Shown here: in pieces, positions 1 to 10,606 of the stretch
Layout of the letters: every line of letters begins with the position of its first letter
Position numbering within the stretch: the stretch's first letter is position 1
Assembly (NCBI GenBank): GCA_963971535.1
Contig: OZ020592.1
Location: 54,753,150 to 54,817,149, forward strand
Length of the DNA: 64,000 nucleotides
Direction of reading: 5' to 3'
Origin: Notolepis coatsorum
Lineage: Eukaryota; Chordata; Actinopteri; Aulopiformes; Paralepididae
The notes under the pieces: generated by a model
What the model was told of the DNA's origin: nothing
The model's database searches: none
The model's input: only the letters and a program-made list of their open reading frames with translations
Made by a program: the position numbers and the translations under genes

Positions 1-465
1 AACACTATGCAACAACCATCAAATGCACACAGCACACACACCCACACGCACACACTCACTCAAACAAACAACACACTGCAGCACCCACTCTCCACACTTT
101 AGATCACACAAACACACTTTACACTTTATATTTATTGATAAAGGATTTGCACTACAACTCGTACACCTACTGTGAATTGTACCTAAATTGCACCTCGTCC
201 CATTTCTGCCTTGCACTATATAGTATTGTATATTAGTACACTGCACAGTATTGTATATTGTATGGTAACTACGTCTATTCTGCATCGAACATTGTACATA
301 TGTCTAAACTGAACACTGTGACCTCATTTTTTACTTCTAATTTTACTATGTTATTTTATTTCATACTTATCTTGTCTTGCACAGTCTCTGGAGCGTAACA
401 GTAAGAAGCATTTTGTATAAAAGTATTCTGTACTTCTGTATGACAAATATTAAAGAAACTTGAAA
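1..465 (+). repeat. L2-type LINE, 3' end (ORF tail plus 3' UTR)
   Basis: The first bases correspond to the last codons and 3' UTR of the L2-type LINE that is better preserved at 24557-26750 on the minus strand. The shared text runs from the codons for HYATTIKCTQ through a UTR ending near TTAAAGAAACTTGAAACT. A third copy of the UTR lies at 36191-36562. The element enters from outside the window, so its 5' extent is unknown. The three UTR copies differ by scattered substitutions and small indels, so they are separate insertions of one family. Confidence 0.8.
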
Positions 466-852
466 CTGATGTGAATGTGTCTCTTTGATGTTTGAATTCT
501 CCTCTGGACTGAATGTATAGGTGCAAAAACACAGTTGGATATCGTTAGTTTGAAGTTGGTATAATCTTGGAATACTGTGCGATCGTTTGGATCAACAGGA
601 CTGTAAGGCCCAATCCATAATCTAAACATGAACACATGGGATAGACCCTAGGAGAAGGACAGCGCTAGGCACAGTGGGATAGACCCTAGGAGCAGGTGCT
701 AGGCACAGTGGCGTGTTGGCAACTGTTTAGTCGTCTCCAAATCCCTCCAAATATCAGATATTCTGTTCTATTCTGTCTCGCTATCAAATACAGATTTAAA
801 GGTTATCTGTAAATTGTAAAAGATGAATACAGTTATAAAAGAATCAATCTAC
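466..852. other. Unassigned DNA with a 38/34-bp tandem duplication
   Basis: No gene is visible. Positions 638-675 and 676-709 are two tandem copies of a unit starting GGGATAGACCCTAGG and ending CTAGGCACAGT; the second copy is 4 bases shorter. The remainder is AT-rich single-copy-looking sequence up to the SINE target duplication AATCAATCTAC at 842-852. Confidence 0.6.
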
Positions 853-1328
853 GGGCGGCCGGGTAGCACAGCGGACTAAGCGTCTGTTTACCACCGCAGA
901 GACACTGGTATCGAATCCGGCTGTCAGCGGTGCCTCCGGCTTGGCCGGTCGTCATACTGGCACAATTGGCAGTGTCAGCGGGAGGGAAGCCGGTGGGTGG
1001 TAATCTGGTCGTTGTAAACAGCTACTCCTACAGGTCGGTCAGGGCGCCTGCACAGCGAGGGAGGGAAATGGTGAAGGTAGTGTGACCTCCCATGCGTTAC
1101 ACTTCACCAATGAAAGTCCTCGCTGCCAGGTGAAAAGAGGCTGCTGGCTCTCTCCTATGTATCGGAGGAAGCATGTGATAGACTTCAGGGCTCCCTAGAC
1201 CGACCAGTGGGGGGCACATGCGCGCAATGACCAGGAAGGGGAGGGGGAATTGGCATAACGAAAAAAAATTGGGATGGGAGGAAAATACAGAAAAAATAGG
1301 ATAAAGAAAAGTGGATAAAAAAATAAAT
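853..1328 (+). mobile_element. tRNA-derived SINE (family A), full copy with target duplication
   Basis: The head is tRNA-like: an A-box region around GGGTAGCACAGCGGACTAAG and a B-box-like GGTATCGAATCC. The body is about 300 bp and contains CAGGTCGGTCAGGGCGCCTG. The tail is an A-rich run. The 11-bp flank AATCAATCTAC occurs at 842-852 and again at 1329-1339, a target-site duplication expected of LINE-driven retrotransposition. Related copies lie at 28568-29040 (minus) and 58060-58490 (plus, head truncated). I do not recognise a named family. Confidence 0.85.
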
Positions 1329-1339
1329 AATCAATCTAC

Positions 1340-2290
1340 CCAGATTAAATTAGGTTTATGAATTGGCTATTCAATCGAATTAATATTTTAAAATAAGCAA
1401 TGTGCCCAACATGATTAATTTACTTGAATGCACACAAAAAAGTTGAATGCCCTTTTTGTCCTAGCATAAGCACCATTTCTCATCTTGAGGAAACATGTCA
1501 GATCTGGGCAGAGGCAGACTCTCTATGTGTGTGTGTGGGGGGGGGCATTGAATATGATTCCCTGGAGCTCCCCTGGACCATTTCCAAGATTAAAGAAAAT
1601 CTGAGGTCAGGATAATATCAGCATGTGGCAACCACCGACATCCATGTAAAAGCCATGTGTCACATGTATTAACACCCCAGTATGGAAACCCTCCTTGTCT
1701 GACGTGATGAGGCGTTTAGTGTGTGCTGGCTAAAAGCATAGGAAAACCAATGTGATTATGGCACATGGAATGCTTAGATCCTCCAGCAGGTAATAGTGGC
1801 AAGAGAGTAGGGTTAGGCCAAGGGGACCAGCATGATAGAGATGGACACATTGACAGATGCACACAATTAGTCACATACATGCACACTTCCCAACATAAAT
1901 AAATAAAGACAAATAAATAGACTACCTCTTATCATCTAGGCATTTTTCAATTTACAAAAGGCAAGGCTATTAAACAGACAAATGCTCTAAGCAAACCACA
2001 TAAAGATGCATTGTGCAAACCCTGTGTTCTAGATTCCTCTAAATTAACTCAAATTACTCATCTGAATTATATAGTACTGTAATTTACAGTAAGTAATTTA
2101 AACCCCAGCTGTGTTATTATGGTGGTTTAGTTTACAGGATGTCTGTTATCATGATATTGAGTCAACCTCCTCTTGTAGACTACACTGATGATTGCCCCAC
2201 TTTTCACAGCTTGTCTTTTGCCCAAATATTGGCAGAGTTAGACAAATATTTATAATAAAGGCAAACACATTCCTTAGCCCACTCAGAAAT
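1340..2290. other. Unassigned AT-rich DNA
   Basis: I see no gene, no clear transposon end and no tandem array here. Short open stretches such as 1424-1615 lack any family signature and probably arise by chance. Confidence 0.5.
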
Positions 2291-2301
2291 ACCTCAGCAC
2301 C

Positions 2302-2526
2302 GGGGGGCCCCAGTGGCGAACCACATAGCGCGCTCAGCCGCGACACGGCCGACCCGGGTTCGACTCCCGAACCCGTCGTTATTTGCCCAATAACGTTATT
2401 TGCCCAATAACGTTATTTGCCCCCCACTCTGTCTCCCATTCCTCCTCTGTCTCTCCCTACTGGACTGCCCAGTAGAAATAAAGCGATAAAACGCCAAAAA
2501 AAATCTTAAAAAAAAAAAAAATACCT
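2302..2526 (+). mobile_element. tRNA-derived SINE (family B)
   Basis: The head GGGGCCCCAGTGGCGAACCA is followed by a B-box-like GGGTTCGACTCCCG and a short body containing three copies of a TTATTTGCCCAATAACG-like unit, then an A-rich tail. ACCTCAGCACC is found at 2291-2301 and 2527-2537 as a target-site duplication. A second copy with its own duplication lies at 51489-51662. The two share head, length and tail style but differ in the body, so they are old or belong to subfamilies. Confidence 0.82.
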
Positions 2527-2537
2527 ACCTCAGCACC

Positions 2538-2784
2538 AAATCCACCCACAACCCACCCCTCTCACATCCACTCCTGCCTGTCTGCAATAAAAGCCTTGGT
2601 GTGATTCTACCCTCTCCCTTGAGTCTCATATCTGCCAAACTGTCAAAACCTCTTTCTACCACCTTTGCAATATTGCAAAGATCAGGCCTTCTCTCTCACA
2701 TGCTGCTGAAACACTGATCCACACCTTCATCTCCTCCCGCCTTGACTGCTGCAACTCACTCATCTACGGCATCAGTGCTATCAC
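2538..2784 (+). mobile_element. L2-type LINE RT fragment, piece 1 of 3
   Basis: Translation gives KIRPSLSHAAETLIHTF followed by ISSRLDCCNSLIYGI. This is the conserved stretch after the palm of L2/Jockey-group reverse transcriptases (family pattern: AETLIHAFITSRLDYCNSLLYG). The reading frame upstream is damaged. The fragment continues after a Rex1-like insertion at 3092-3204, and again after a 7.1 kb DNA element at 10330-10606. It lacks the 5' half of the LINE and is a dead copy. Confidence 0.78.
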
Positions 2785-2980
2785 AGCCATCAGACTGTAC
2801 AACAGCTAGATCTAGTACGGGGGACCTTGACCTTTGACCTGGTGTCTGTTCCCTGTTCCCCACACCTGTTTTTATACACCTGATGCAGACATAACTTTGA
2901 ACGACTGAGTGAGAAACTGTCATTGTCTGTATATGTCTATTGTGTGAGCTATGTGAGATTCCCCAAGGGGATGAATAAAG

Positions 2981-3071
<91 letters not shown>

Positions 3072-3091
3072 TTATCTATCTATCTATAGCT
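2785..3091 (+). mobile_element. Rex1-like LINE 3' end with (TATC)n tail, inserted in L2
   Basis: The stretch ends TTCCCCAAGGGGATGAATAAAG and runs straight into a (TATC)n array at 2981-3087. The same terminal motif ends the longer LINE copy at 16105-17456 (TTTCCCCAAGGGGATCAATAAAG). It separates two pieces of an L2 reading frame. CCATCA is found at both edges (near 2788 and 3094) and may be a short target duplication. Only the last 190 bp of the LINE is present, the usual 5' truncation. Confidence 0.72.
2981..3087. repeat. (TATC)n microsatellite
   Basis: About 26 tandem TATC units with one imperfect unit (TATT) near 3070. It extends the 3' tail of the Rex1-like LINE, so it probably expanded from the LINE's own tail. 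Confidence 0.95.
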
Positions 3092-3204
3092 CCATCAATA
3101 GACTCCAACTAGTCCAGATCGCTTCCGCCCCAACTTCTAACCCACACCAGATCCTGGCACCACATCACCCCAGTCTTAAAAGACTTCCATCAACTACAAA
3201 AAGC
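3092..3204 (+). mobile_element. L2-type LINE RT fragment, piece 2 of 3
   Basis: The text decodes as INRLQLVQ, then a damaged stretch, then HHITPVLKDFH-like sequence. This matches the family pattern RLQRVQNAAAR...HITPVLKRLHWLPV that follows piece 1 in intact L2 copies. It is broken at 3204/3205 by the DNA element below. Confidence 0.7.
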
Positions 3205-3534
3205 GGCCCTCATTTATCAACAATGCTTAGAAAGTGTTCTATTTTCGTTCCTAAGCACAGAATTTAGAATGTGTGTACGCACAGAAAAATCAGGATTTAT
3301 CACACGTGCGTACACAGGTTCTACGCACACTCCGTGTTGTTAAATACCATTTTGTCGAGCCGAGCGAAGCGTGTTATGGGAGAAATACGCGACAGGCTGA
3401 CATGTACGGTGATGTCGGATATGATATCTATTAACTTCCTAAAGACCATTGCTGCCTGGGCAGCGCAAACACTAATAAAGACAGTTAACGATAGGTTATG
3501 AATATAACCGTAGTTCTATGAGTGTTAGTGACGC

Positions 3535-3710
3535 TCAGCGTCATTCTGCACATATCTCGCTCCAGTGTATATGCACTGAATAAAAACTTCACAATGTACC
3601 TTTACATACCAACATCCGTCTGACCACACCCCCATCTGCTACCTACATAAGCAGGGGTGGGGCCACACACTCATCTCCTTCTCAATCATTTCACCACAAG
3701 GAAAGATCAA
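3535..3710. repeat. Terminal inverted repeat of the DIRS-type fossil (left; partner 8230-8400)
   Basis: This block, from GTCATTCTGCACATATCTCG through the text around TACATAAGCAGGGGTGGGG, occurs in reverse complement at 8230-8400 with only a few differences. The high similarity suggests a fairly recent insertion. Confidence 0.85.
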
Positions 3711-3730
3711 GGGCCGCAGTGGCGTCTAGA

Positions 3731-3820
3731 CGCTGAGCGTCACTAACACTCATAGAACTACGGTTATATTCATAACCTATCGTTCTATATTGTGTTAGCT
3801 TCCGCTCAGCGTCATTCTGC
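3731..3820. repeat. Internal complementary region of the DIRS-type fossil
   Basis: Positions 3731-3784 are the reverse complement of the left tip (3487-3537), and 3781-3820 are the reverse complement of the right tip (8390-8428). In the DIRS family such a region templates circle closure and is characteristic of the superfamily. Confidence 0.75.
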
Positions 3821-6800
3821 ACAACGGGAGCTGAGCGGACCTATTGGAGGACGGGAGGGAGAGGGATCCGACCGTGCGAAGAGGAACTCGAGCAACTCAA
3901 CGCACAGGGTGAGCAGACCGTGGCTTGACCCCACGACTACGCACACGCACAACCCGCATGCCACCAGGGAACGAACGGAAGGAACAAACCTTGTTACCGC
4001 CCCCAAAATCATGGGGTCAAGAGCAAACTCAACCCCGTGGCAAGGTCGTAGCAGTGGAGCGCGAAGGAAGACCCAGACCCACTGAAGGGACTGGATCCCC
4101 CCCGGAAAAAGGGGGCCCAGAGAGGTCAACGACGCCACAGCATCAAGACCTCACCAGGCGGTCACTAGTGACACCGCCCCACACATCGCCAGCATATTCG
4201 GACAGGGCCCATCCAAGAGCAGGCCCTTCCCCCCACTAGCACGCCGCCTGGCACACTGACCCTGGCATACTCAGGCAGTCAGCATGGCTGTAACTCGAAA
4301 AACCCCGACTCTCCAGAGGGGCGAGGCAGAGAAGGCTGACACGATTGGCAGACGTCATGTACGTGCAGGGGCACACTCAACCGGGTAACCCGGGAGTTGA
4401 CTCCGCTCCAACACACCAGGGAATCAACCACCCTCTTGGTACCACATGCGGTGGTTGTTCCTATAACCCCTCAAGACAAAACTCCAAAACACACCTGCGG
4501 GTATACACTGGCTATACCGCAGTACAAGTGTTTCAGTTTTCAAAAAGGGGTTATCCCAGGCCTACGGATCGACGAAAACGACTTTGGACCAGGCCCGGCG
4601 GACCGGGACGTACACAGGGATGCCAGAGGAGTACTATAAAAACCACCTCAACAGCCCCCTCTCAATCATGCGTAAGCGGGAGAAGAGAGGGGCGAAGAGA
4701 ACCAAGCCCCTTTATGACAGCTGTCTCCATAACGCCCAACCCTGTGACACCCGGGCCGACCCGGCATTTTCCCCCCTGAAAAAAGCACAAGTCCCTCAGG
4801 GTACCAGAACAGAAGATCTGCGTCCCCGGCGGACAACGGGTTAACTGACCTGGACCAGCGTGACCAGACTTAGTACCGTGCTCTAATCACGCCGACATCC
4901 CCACTCCAGGAGAGGGGGTAGGTACGCGTGTCGATCTAAACATTATAGAGGGCGCCACCCAGACAGTCCCATTTGTACAGCGCTCAGTGGCCCACCCCAA
5001 GGGCGTGAGACCCCTCTACCTATGTTTTGATCTATTCCGTTAACATCCCCCAGATATGAACGAGAATTCGTCGAGACAAACCTAGTAAACTGGCGCTCGA
5101 AAGAGACAAACTCCATCCCAGTTGCCCCATAAAAACGTCGTTTTAATAACGAGCAACCAAGGTGCACCAGCCTCATGCGTGATTCCTATCAGAAACACCC
5201 AGAGCCAGCAATATGTACGCATCGAGACCCAAAACACATCAATGGATAGTCTAACAAGACACCAGATACCGTTCCTCCAAGCCGCCTGGGGAACGACAAG
5301 AAGCCGCTTTTTAATTTGACCTTTTTCAGAAAAAGAAAAAATAATACGGACATGGGTCCCATGCGACGCCGCTGAGGGAAACACCACCCCGTCAACCACA
5401 CTTCATAAGAGGGGACAGTGAGCGACATACCCCTATGACGGGGGGAAACCCATGACTCAACAGACCTATAAGGCGAGGAGTCAGGGAAACCCTAAACAAT
5501 ACCCCGTCCACCTACTCCAAAAAGGAGAGGACGGGGAACCCCCAGAGAGACTTCCCACGCGAGCTGTATAGATTGAAAATAAATATTGCAACATTGAGCT
5601 ATGTAACACTTGGGTTAGGACTCTCCGAGGAGGAGGCTCTGAACCAATACACACTCAATAATCGAATTGAATCGAATACACATACAATAGAGCAGAACTC
5701 CTTTTTGAAGTTCTACTCACCTTGACAATCTGAGCAGGAGGCTCTGAAACTCTGAGGAGGCTCCCTCACTGAAGGAGGATCCGAACTCACAGAAGGCACT
5801 TCTCCCTGAAGAGGAGCTTTGTGAGGAGGAGCTCTGACAACTCCCTGAAACAGATCCATAACATGGAACCTGAACAACTCACGGAAGTCTTACCAATAGA
5901 AACGCACTCAGTGACGTATTCTATGGCGGGGGAATTTCCGCGGTGCACACACCCAATCTTTCAGGGTGTGGGACCAGGAAACTCCCCCCCCCCCCCCCTA
6001 CCCTGTAACGTGCCGAACAGAAACGTGACAGGAACCCTGAAGGACAGGGGGTTTTAACCCCTGACCAATCAGAAAAGGCGAGGAAAGGTTTACCAGTTCA
6101 CCCCTTTACGACCCCTCACCCCTGATACGATGTAATGACAAAGTAGAGCCATGACCCAGTCATAGCCTGCTACATGAAGCATTAACAGCTTCACATAGCT
6201 CATGTGCTAACCTGCTATCTGAATTTTACTAAGGAAAAAACACAGAACAGAGAGGGCCCCTTTAAGAGCCCCGGTACCAGACCTACACATGTGCTTCTGT
6301 GGGCCAAAACCTAACCCAGTTGTAGATCTCAACGACACACACAACCCTTCATCACAACAAAAAATGGCAAAAGTACACTCTTACTACAGAGGAACGCCGT
6401 TTTTCATAACGAGAGAGACATAAGTCCTTGATTACGTATTGGCCACAGGCCTTGCTAAGCACACATGATAGTGACCAAACAACCTTTTCCCTAGGAAAAT
6501 AATCGTTTCTCAAGCGGAAGCACAACCCCAGCAGCTTAAGCTGAGGGTTACATCGTATCCCCACAAACACAGTGACACAATATATTGTAAACAAACATGT
6601 CTGAGAGGAGGGGGGGAAGCCCCAGGGAAACCGGGGGGGTCACCCCTCCTACCTTACCCTACGACTAGGTTGAACAGGTACCCCTGTTAATATGTGAACA
6701 TGCTGTTCATTGTCATCACAGGCTGAGAAAAGGATTTGTTCCTCAATCACATGTCACTAAGCATAGCTTCACAGGTTAATTAACCCACTTAGTTGTGAGT

Positions 6801-7019
6801 TCACCCACGTTACAAACGTTACATGAACACACATGTTCTCATCACAACTAACTAGTTCATTTTTACACATGTAAAAAACAACGCAGATTTTCTATGGAGA
6901 GAGAAGCTATACCAGTAACAAGACAATTCACACACAACACGCGTCGTATCCTCAATGTATTGCAGCAACACACGCTTTGGAAACATCGTTATTACAAAAC
7001 ATTTAGAAGGGAAGGAAAG

Positions 7020-7175
7020 AAGAAGTGTTTAAAGTCCGGTCAGGACTCCTACCTCCACCCTGAGCGCAGGCCGAGAGGACTGCAGCACTGGTTAACGGGA
7101 CACCAAAGTCGAACCCGGCATCTCCTGCGTTGGTGACGAGGGTAATGTCCGCTACGCCACCCAGCCGCCGTTCTC
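7020..7175 (-). repeat. tRNA-like SINE head, truncated
   Basis: On the minus strand the order is GGCTGGGTGGCGTAGCGGAC (A-box-like), about 30 bp, then GGGTTCGACTT (B-box-like). This is the layout of a tRNA-derived SINE promoter, but the body is short and I see no tail or target duplication. It lies inside the DIRS-type fossil. Confidence 0.5.
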
Positions 7176-7289
7176 CATGTTGACGAAGTCCTCGCTGGCA
7201 TGGCACCCGGGTGTAGGGTCGACTAACATCCTCTGTCAAAGATGACGTCGTAGTCAGAGTGTTTAAGGCATGTTATAGTCACAGTAACG

Positions 7290-7470
7290 TTCAACAGTGT
7301 AGCATTAAGCTAACAGCCGCCCGACTGATAGCAACAAGCTAACGTTTCCTAGCCTAGTGACACAACGGGCTAGCGCCGCAGCTAACAGCTGACTGGCTAA
7401 CAGTAGGCCACAACTAGCACGCAAGCTAAGCAGCTATCACCTGAACTGTACACAACGACATAACAAGCCA
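7290..7470. other. Cluster of GCTAAC/GTTAGC words
   Basis: The words GCTAAC, GCTAGC and their inverses recur many times within 180 bp. Similar clusters near 33680-33970 and 43720-43800 resemble AT/GC-mixed fish promoter or 5' UTR sequence. No open frame is supported. It lies in the non-coding interior of the DIRS-type fossil. Confidence 0.35.
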
Positions 7471-9100
7471 CACTTCAGACAGGCCGCCGCCTGAAACCCC
7501 CCTCATCCTAAGAGAGAAGAGAAAAAGAAATGTCAAACACAGTTTTCAACAGTGATTTACCAGACATACAGCGGAGCCCATACGGGCTGCAGCCGACTTG
7601 AGCATGGAACTACCGATAAAGAAGATCCATGCCCACATTTCCTCGTGCTTTAGGGTGTACTTCCACATTCATGTGAAAGATGGGGCCTGCACGGGACAGA
7701 GAAGCATCCGCTTGTCCAGAGAATCCCGGGTTCAACCAGGTCTCGGTCGCGGCCCACTAGTTTGACCATCATGGGCGTCAGACCAAGATCCTCCATCCGC
7801 CGCCTAAGAAGCCGAGCAGAGGACCCCAATCTGGGGCCGGCCTTCGTAAAATTGTCAGCTAACCCCCATAGCACTAGCAGACAACTAGTGCTCGCAAGCA
7901 AAACATTACTCACCCAGCTCGGAAGCAACCAGTTTCTCACAACAGCCGGTGCCTCCCACAGTCCAGCTGTATGACCGGAGGTTCAATACCTAACCAGCCG
8001 CAGCAAGGAGGACTGCAGGTGGGGAGTATATCAGCGACGCGAGCCCCTAATACGAAAAAGCCGGTGGAGGTCAGAATGATCATCATCTTCCAGACACTCC
8101 AGTGACGAAGACATTATCGCCGTATTTTCTCGAAATAGTGAGAGAGAAAATAAAGATATAACGTCAACGTATCTCCTTGTTCTTCCTTTCTTCAGATAAA
8201 TACTTTCTTTCCCATTTCAAGTGATTGGTATACAGGCACTCTCTTAGGGTGAAATTTGAGAAGGAGATGAGTGTGTGGCCCCACCCCTGCTTATGTAGGT
8301 AGCAGATGGGGGTGTGGTCAGACGGATGTTGGTATGTAAAGGTACATTGTGACGTTTTTATTCAGTGCATATACACTGGAGCGAGATATGTGCAGAATGA
8401 CGCTGAGCGGAAGCTAACACGATATAGAACCACTGTTTGCCATTGGTGTCATTAATAACCATTCTTCGTTTCGTTCGATTAATACCCCGGGATTAAAGTT
8501 CCCCATCAATTTGATTCCAAATCGCGATGGATTTTCCGTCAATTTTCTACCTGCATATGATTTGTAGAGGCATACAATCTATTTTGATGTCGGTATTAGG
8601 TAGCCTATATAAACAATAATACGAGAGCATATACAAGAACAATGAATCTCACTGCCATGTAGCCTACGCCATGTGTAGCCTGCCTATATGTGATCAAACG
8701 TGCACTGAAAAGTTACAGTATGTAGTTGGTTGATTATTTGTATGACAGTCAGTAAACCCTTGCAAAAAGTATCCGTTTTATTTAATGAATTGAAAACATG
8801 CAGCATTGCCTTCCTCCCGGCATGCAGCAATAACATGTATCAGGCAAATGCGCATCACTGAGTGGAATCCCTTTCTATTCACATAACTGCATTTGTGATG
8901 GAGCTTTGACAGCTACATGGGTGGTACAGTAACAGTCTATTGCTCGATCCATCTCCAATATCACGATGGACCGTGCCGGTGGCCAAAGACCCGAGGGTGG
9001 AGAGGACTTGAATGTGCATGGGGATGGCATTTGTGCGTTTTGTTCAACGCTCCAATTTCGGTCTCAAATTGCGGTACAAATGAAGGAGGTGTCTCGGGTA

Positions 9101-9835
9101 CAGTGCATGTGAGCGGATCGGAGCGTGAGCGGCGCGGGGCGCGGAGCAGCCGGTTTTGACGTGAGCGAGGAGTGGGTTTTAAAATGAGTCGGCGCGACGT
9201 CCGGAGCGAGAGTTCTCCTCCGCTCCAATCCACTCCAGGCCGCTCACAGTGGTTTAACACTGTTGATGTAATATATACATGCAGTACAATGCCAAAGCAA
9301 CAGATGGCGATGTACAAACATGAAGGCCATTTTCAACCAATGAGAAGGGTGAACCTGTGATATCCCGTTCAGGCTTTGTCACTGTAGAGACGCCCACACT
9401 CACTCCAGTTAGAAAAAGTATCGACGCCATTGTTGTTGACGTTAGCTTACATGCTAACGTTAATGGCAGCGACCATAGCATTGTGGCTCGGCTAGCCTAT
9501 CATCGCTTAATAGAGCTAGTGAATGGATAAACAACGTTATTTAACATTGCAGAATGGCTACAATTACAATGCGGCTCAATACAAACAATTGTTAAGGGGC
9601 CCAGGGGGTGTAGACTGTTGTAGTTTGAGCTAATTTACACCATGCTCAAAAAAAAAAAAAAAAAACTGCCGAGCGATCTGGCGCGGGGAGCGGGGAGCGC
9701 TCGATTCAAGGTGAGCGGGGAGCGAGCGGAGAGCGACTTGGGGGCGGGGTCAACATGAGCGATTAGCGGAGCGGACCAAGCTTTAAAGAGCGAAGAGCGG
9801 ATTTCTCGGCCGCGCCGATCCGCTCACGTGGCCTG
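9101..9835. mobile_element. hAT-type non-autonomous element, 735 bp
   Basis: The left end is CAGTGCATGTGAGCGGATCG and the right end is the inverse of CAGGCCACGTGAGCGGATCG, so the terminal inverted repeats agree at most positions. The 8-bp flank CTCGGGTA is duplicated at 9093-9100 and 9836-9843. Copy 2 of the host element (rc of 31100-31150) shows the empty site with a single CTCGGGTA. Eight-bp duplications and CA-starting ends are typical of hAT. The interior is rich in GAGCGG words and has an A17 run near 9648; no transposase is present. Confidence 0.88.
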
Positions 9836-10329
9836 CTCGGGTATAGCGGACTCTAGTTCATATTATGTTCTCTCTGCAATTAGACTGCCCCTCATTCATT
9901 CATTCATTCATTCCTATCTGCTATCTCTGAAAACACTTAATCCCTGCGAGCGCAGTCAATGCACCCCATAGTATTCCAATATATAAACCATGCTGCATTC
10001 ATTCGGAAAGAAAGACCTATTCCAAATGCTATATTTATAGGGTTTGACAATAATTACACTACTGTCGCTATTTTACAATGAACTATAATGAATTACGGGT
10101 CATACAGAACACGCCAGTGTTGAAACTAATGCACGGAAGCTTATTTCCGCGTTGCAATATTCATATTCTACCACTGGGCGCCAGGTACACACGGTCGGAG
10201 CTGTGCGTAAATATACGCACAAAGTCAAGCACACGTTCAAATTGATAAGTCCCACACTTTGCTTAGAAATTATCGTACGCACGGGTTACGCACATATCTG
10301 TGCATACGCACCATTGATAAATGAGGGCC

Positions 10330-10606
10330 CTGGTATTTACCAACAAAGCCCTTCACCAACTGGACTCCATATCTCACTGACCTCCTCTACCAACCCTCTT
10401 GGTCCCTCAGATCCACCTCAGCCTCCCCTCTCTCCACCTCCAAGTCCAGCCTTCACACCTTTACACAAGGACAGAGCTTCTCCAGGGCAGCCCCCAGGCT
10501 CTAGAACAGTCTCTCCCAAGACATTAGAGACTCAAGAGTTTTCCAATCCAGCCTCAACAAGACCTATCTCTTCTCTATTGCCTTCTCTTAGCCCCCCATC
10601 CATCCT
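10330..10606 (+). mobile_element. L2-type LINE RT C-terminal fragment, piece 3 of 3
   Basis: The text decodes as TPYLTDLLYQPSWSLRSTSA, then SFSRAAPRL, a stop, NSLPQDIRDS and ending SSLNKTYLF. This follows the conserved C-terminus of L2 ORFs (PYLTDLL...RSFSVAAPRLWNSLP..IR...FK..LKTYLF). The stop replaces the conserved W of RLWNSLP. It completes the LINE split at 2784 and 3204. Confidence 0.82.

Larger units (their letters stand above)
3482..8428 (-). mobile_element. DIRS1-type fossil, no recognisable coding parts
   Basis: The termini give the assignment. Positions 3535-3710 are repeated inverted at 8230-8400. Positions 3731-3820 hold an internal complementary region, one half matching the left tip and the other the right tip, as DIRS elements have next to one end; its place on the left implies minus orientation. 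The tip carries GGTTATGAATATAACC, close to the tips of the other two DIRS-type elements here. It sits inside the DNA transposon at 3205-10329, whose sequence resumes as in copy 2. The 4.4 kb interior shows no reverse transcriptase or recombinase, so it is a non-autonomous or heavily decayed fossil. Confidence 0.68.
3205..10329. mobile_element. Unassigned DNA transposon, GCCCTCATTTATCAA ends, copy 1 (7.1 kb with inserts)
   Basis: It starts GGCCCTCATTTATCAACA and ends with the inverse TTGATAAATGAGGGCC. It interrupts an L2 reading frame that resumes at 10330. About 300 bp inside the left end and 480 bp inside the right end match, inverted, the two ends of copy 2 at 30629-32885, including runs of GTGCGTACGCAC-like text. 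The interior holds a DIRS-type fossil (3482-8428) and a hAT (9101-9835); without these the element is about 1.4 kb. I see no transposase and no clear target duplication, so the superfamily is open. Confidence 0.75.

Noticed and set aside
2923-3267. Open frame with (SIYL)n
   Set aside because: It is a translation of the (TATC)n array at a LINE 3' tail.
3792-4779. Possible coding region in the DIRS-type fossil interior
   Set aside because: Several overlapping open frames on both strands reflect GC-rich composition; none shows a known domain.
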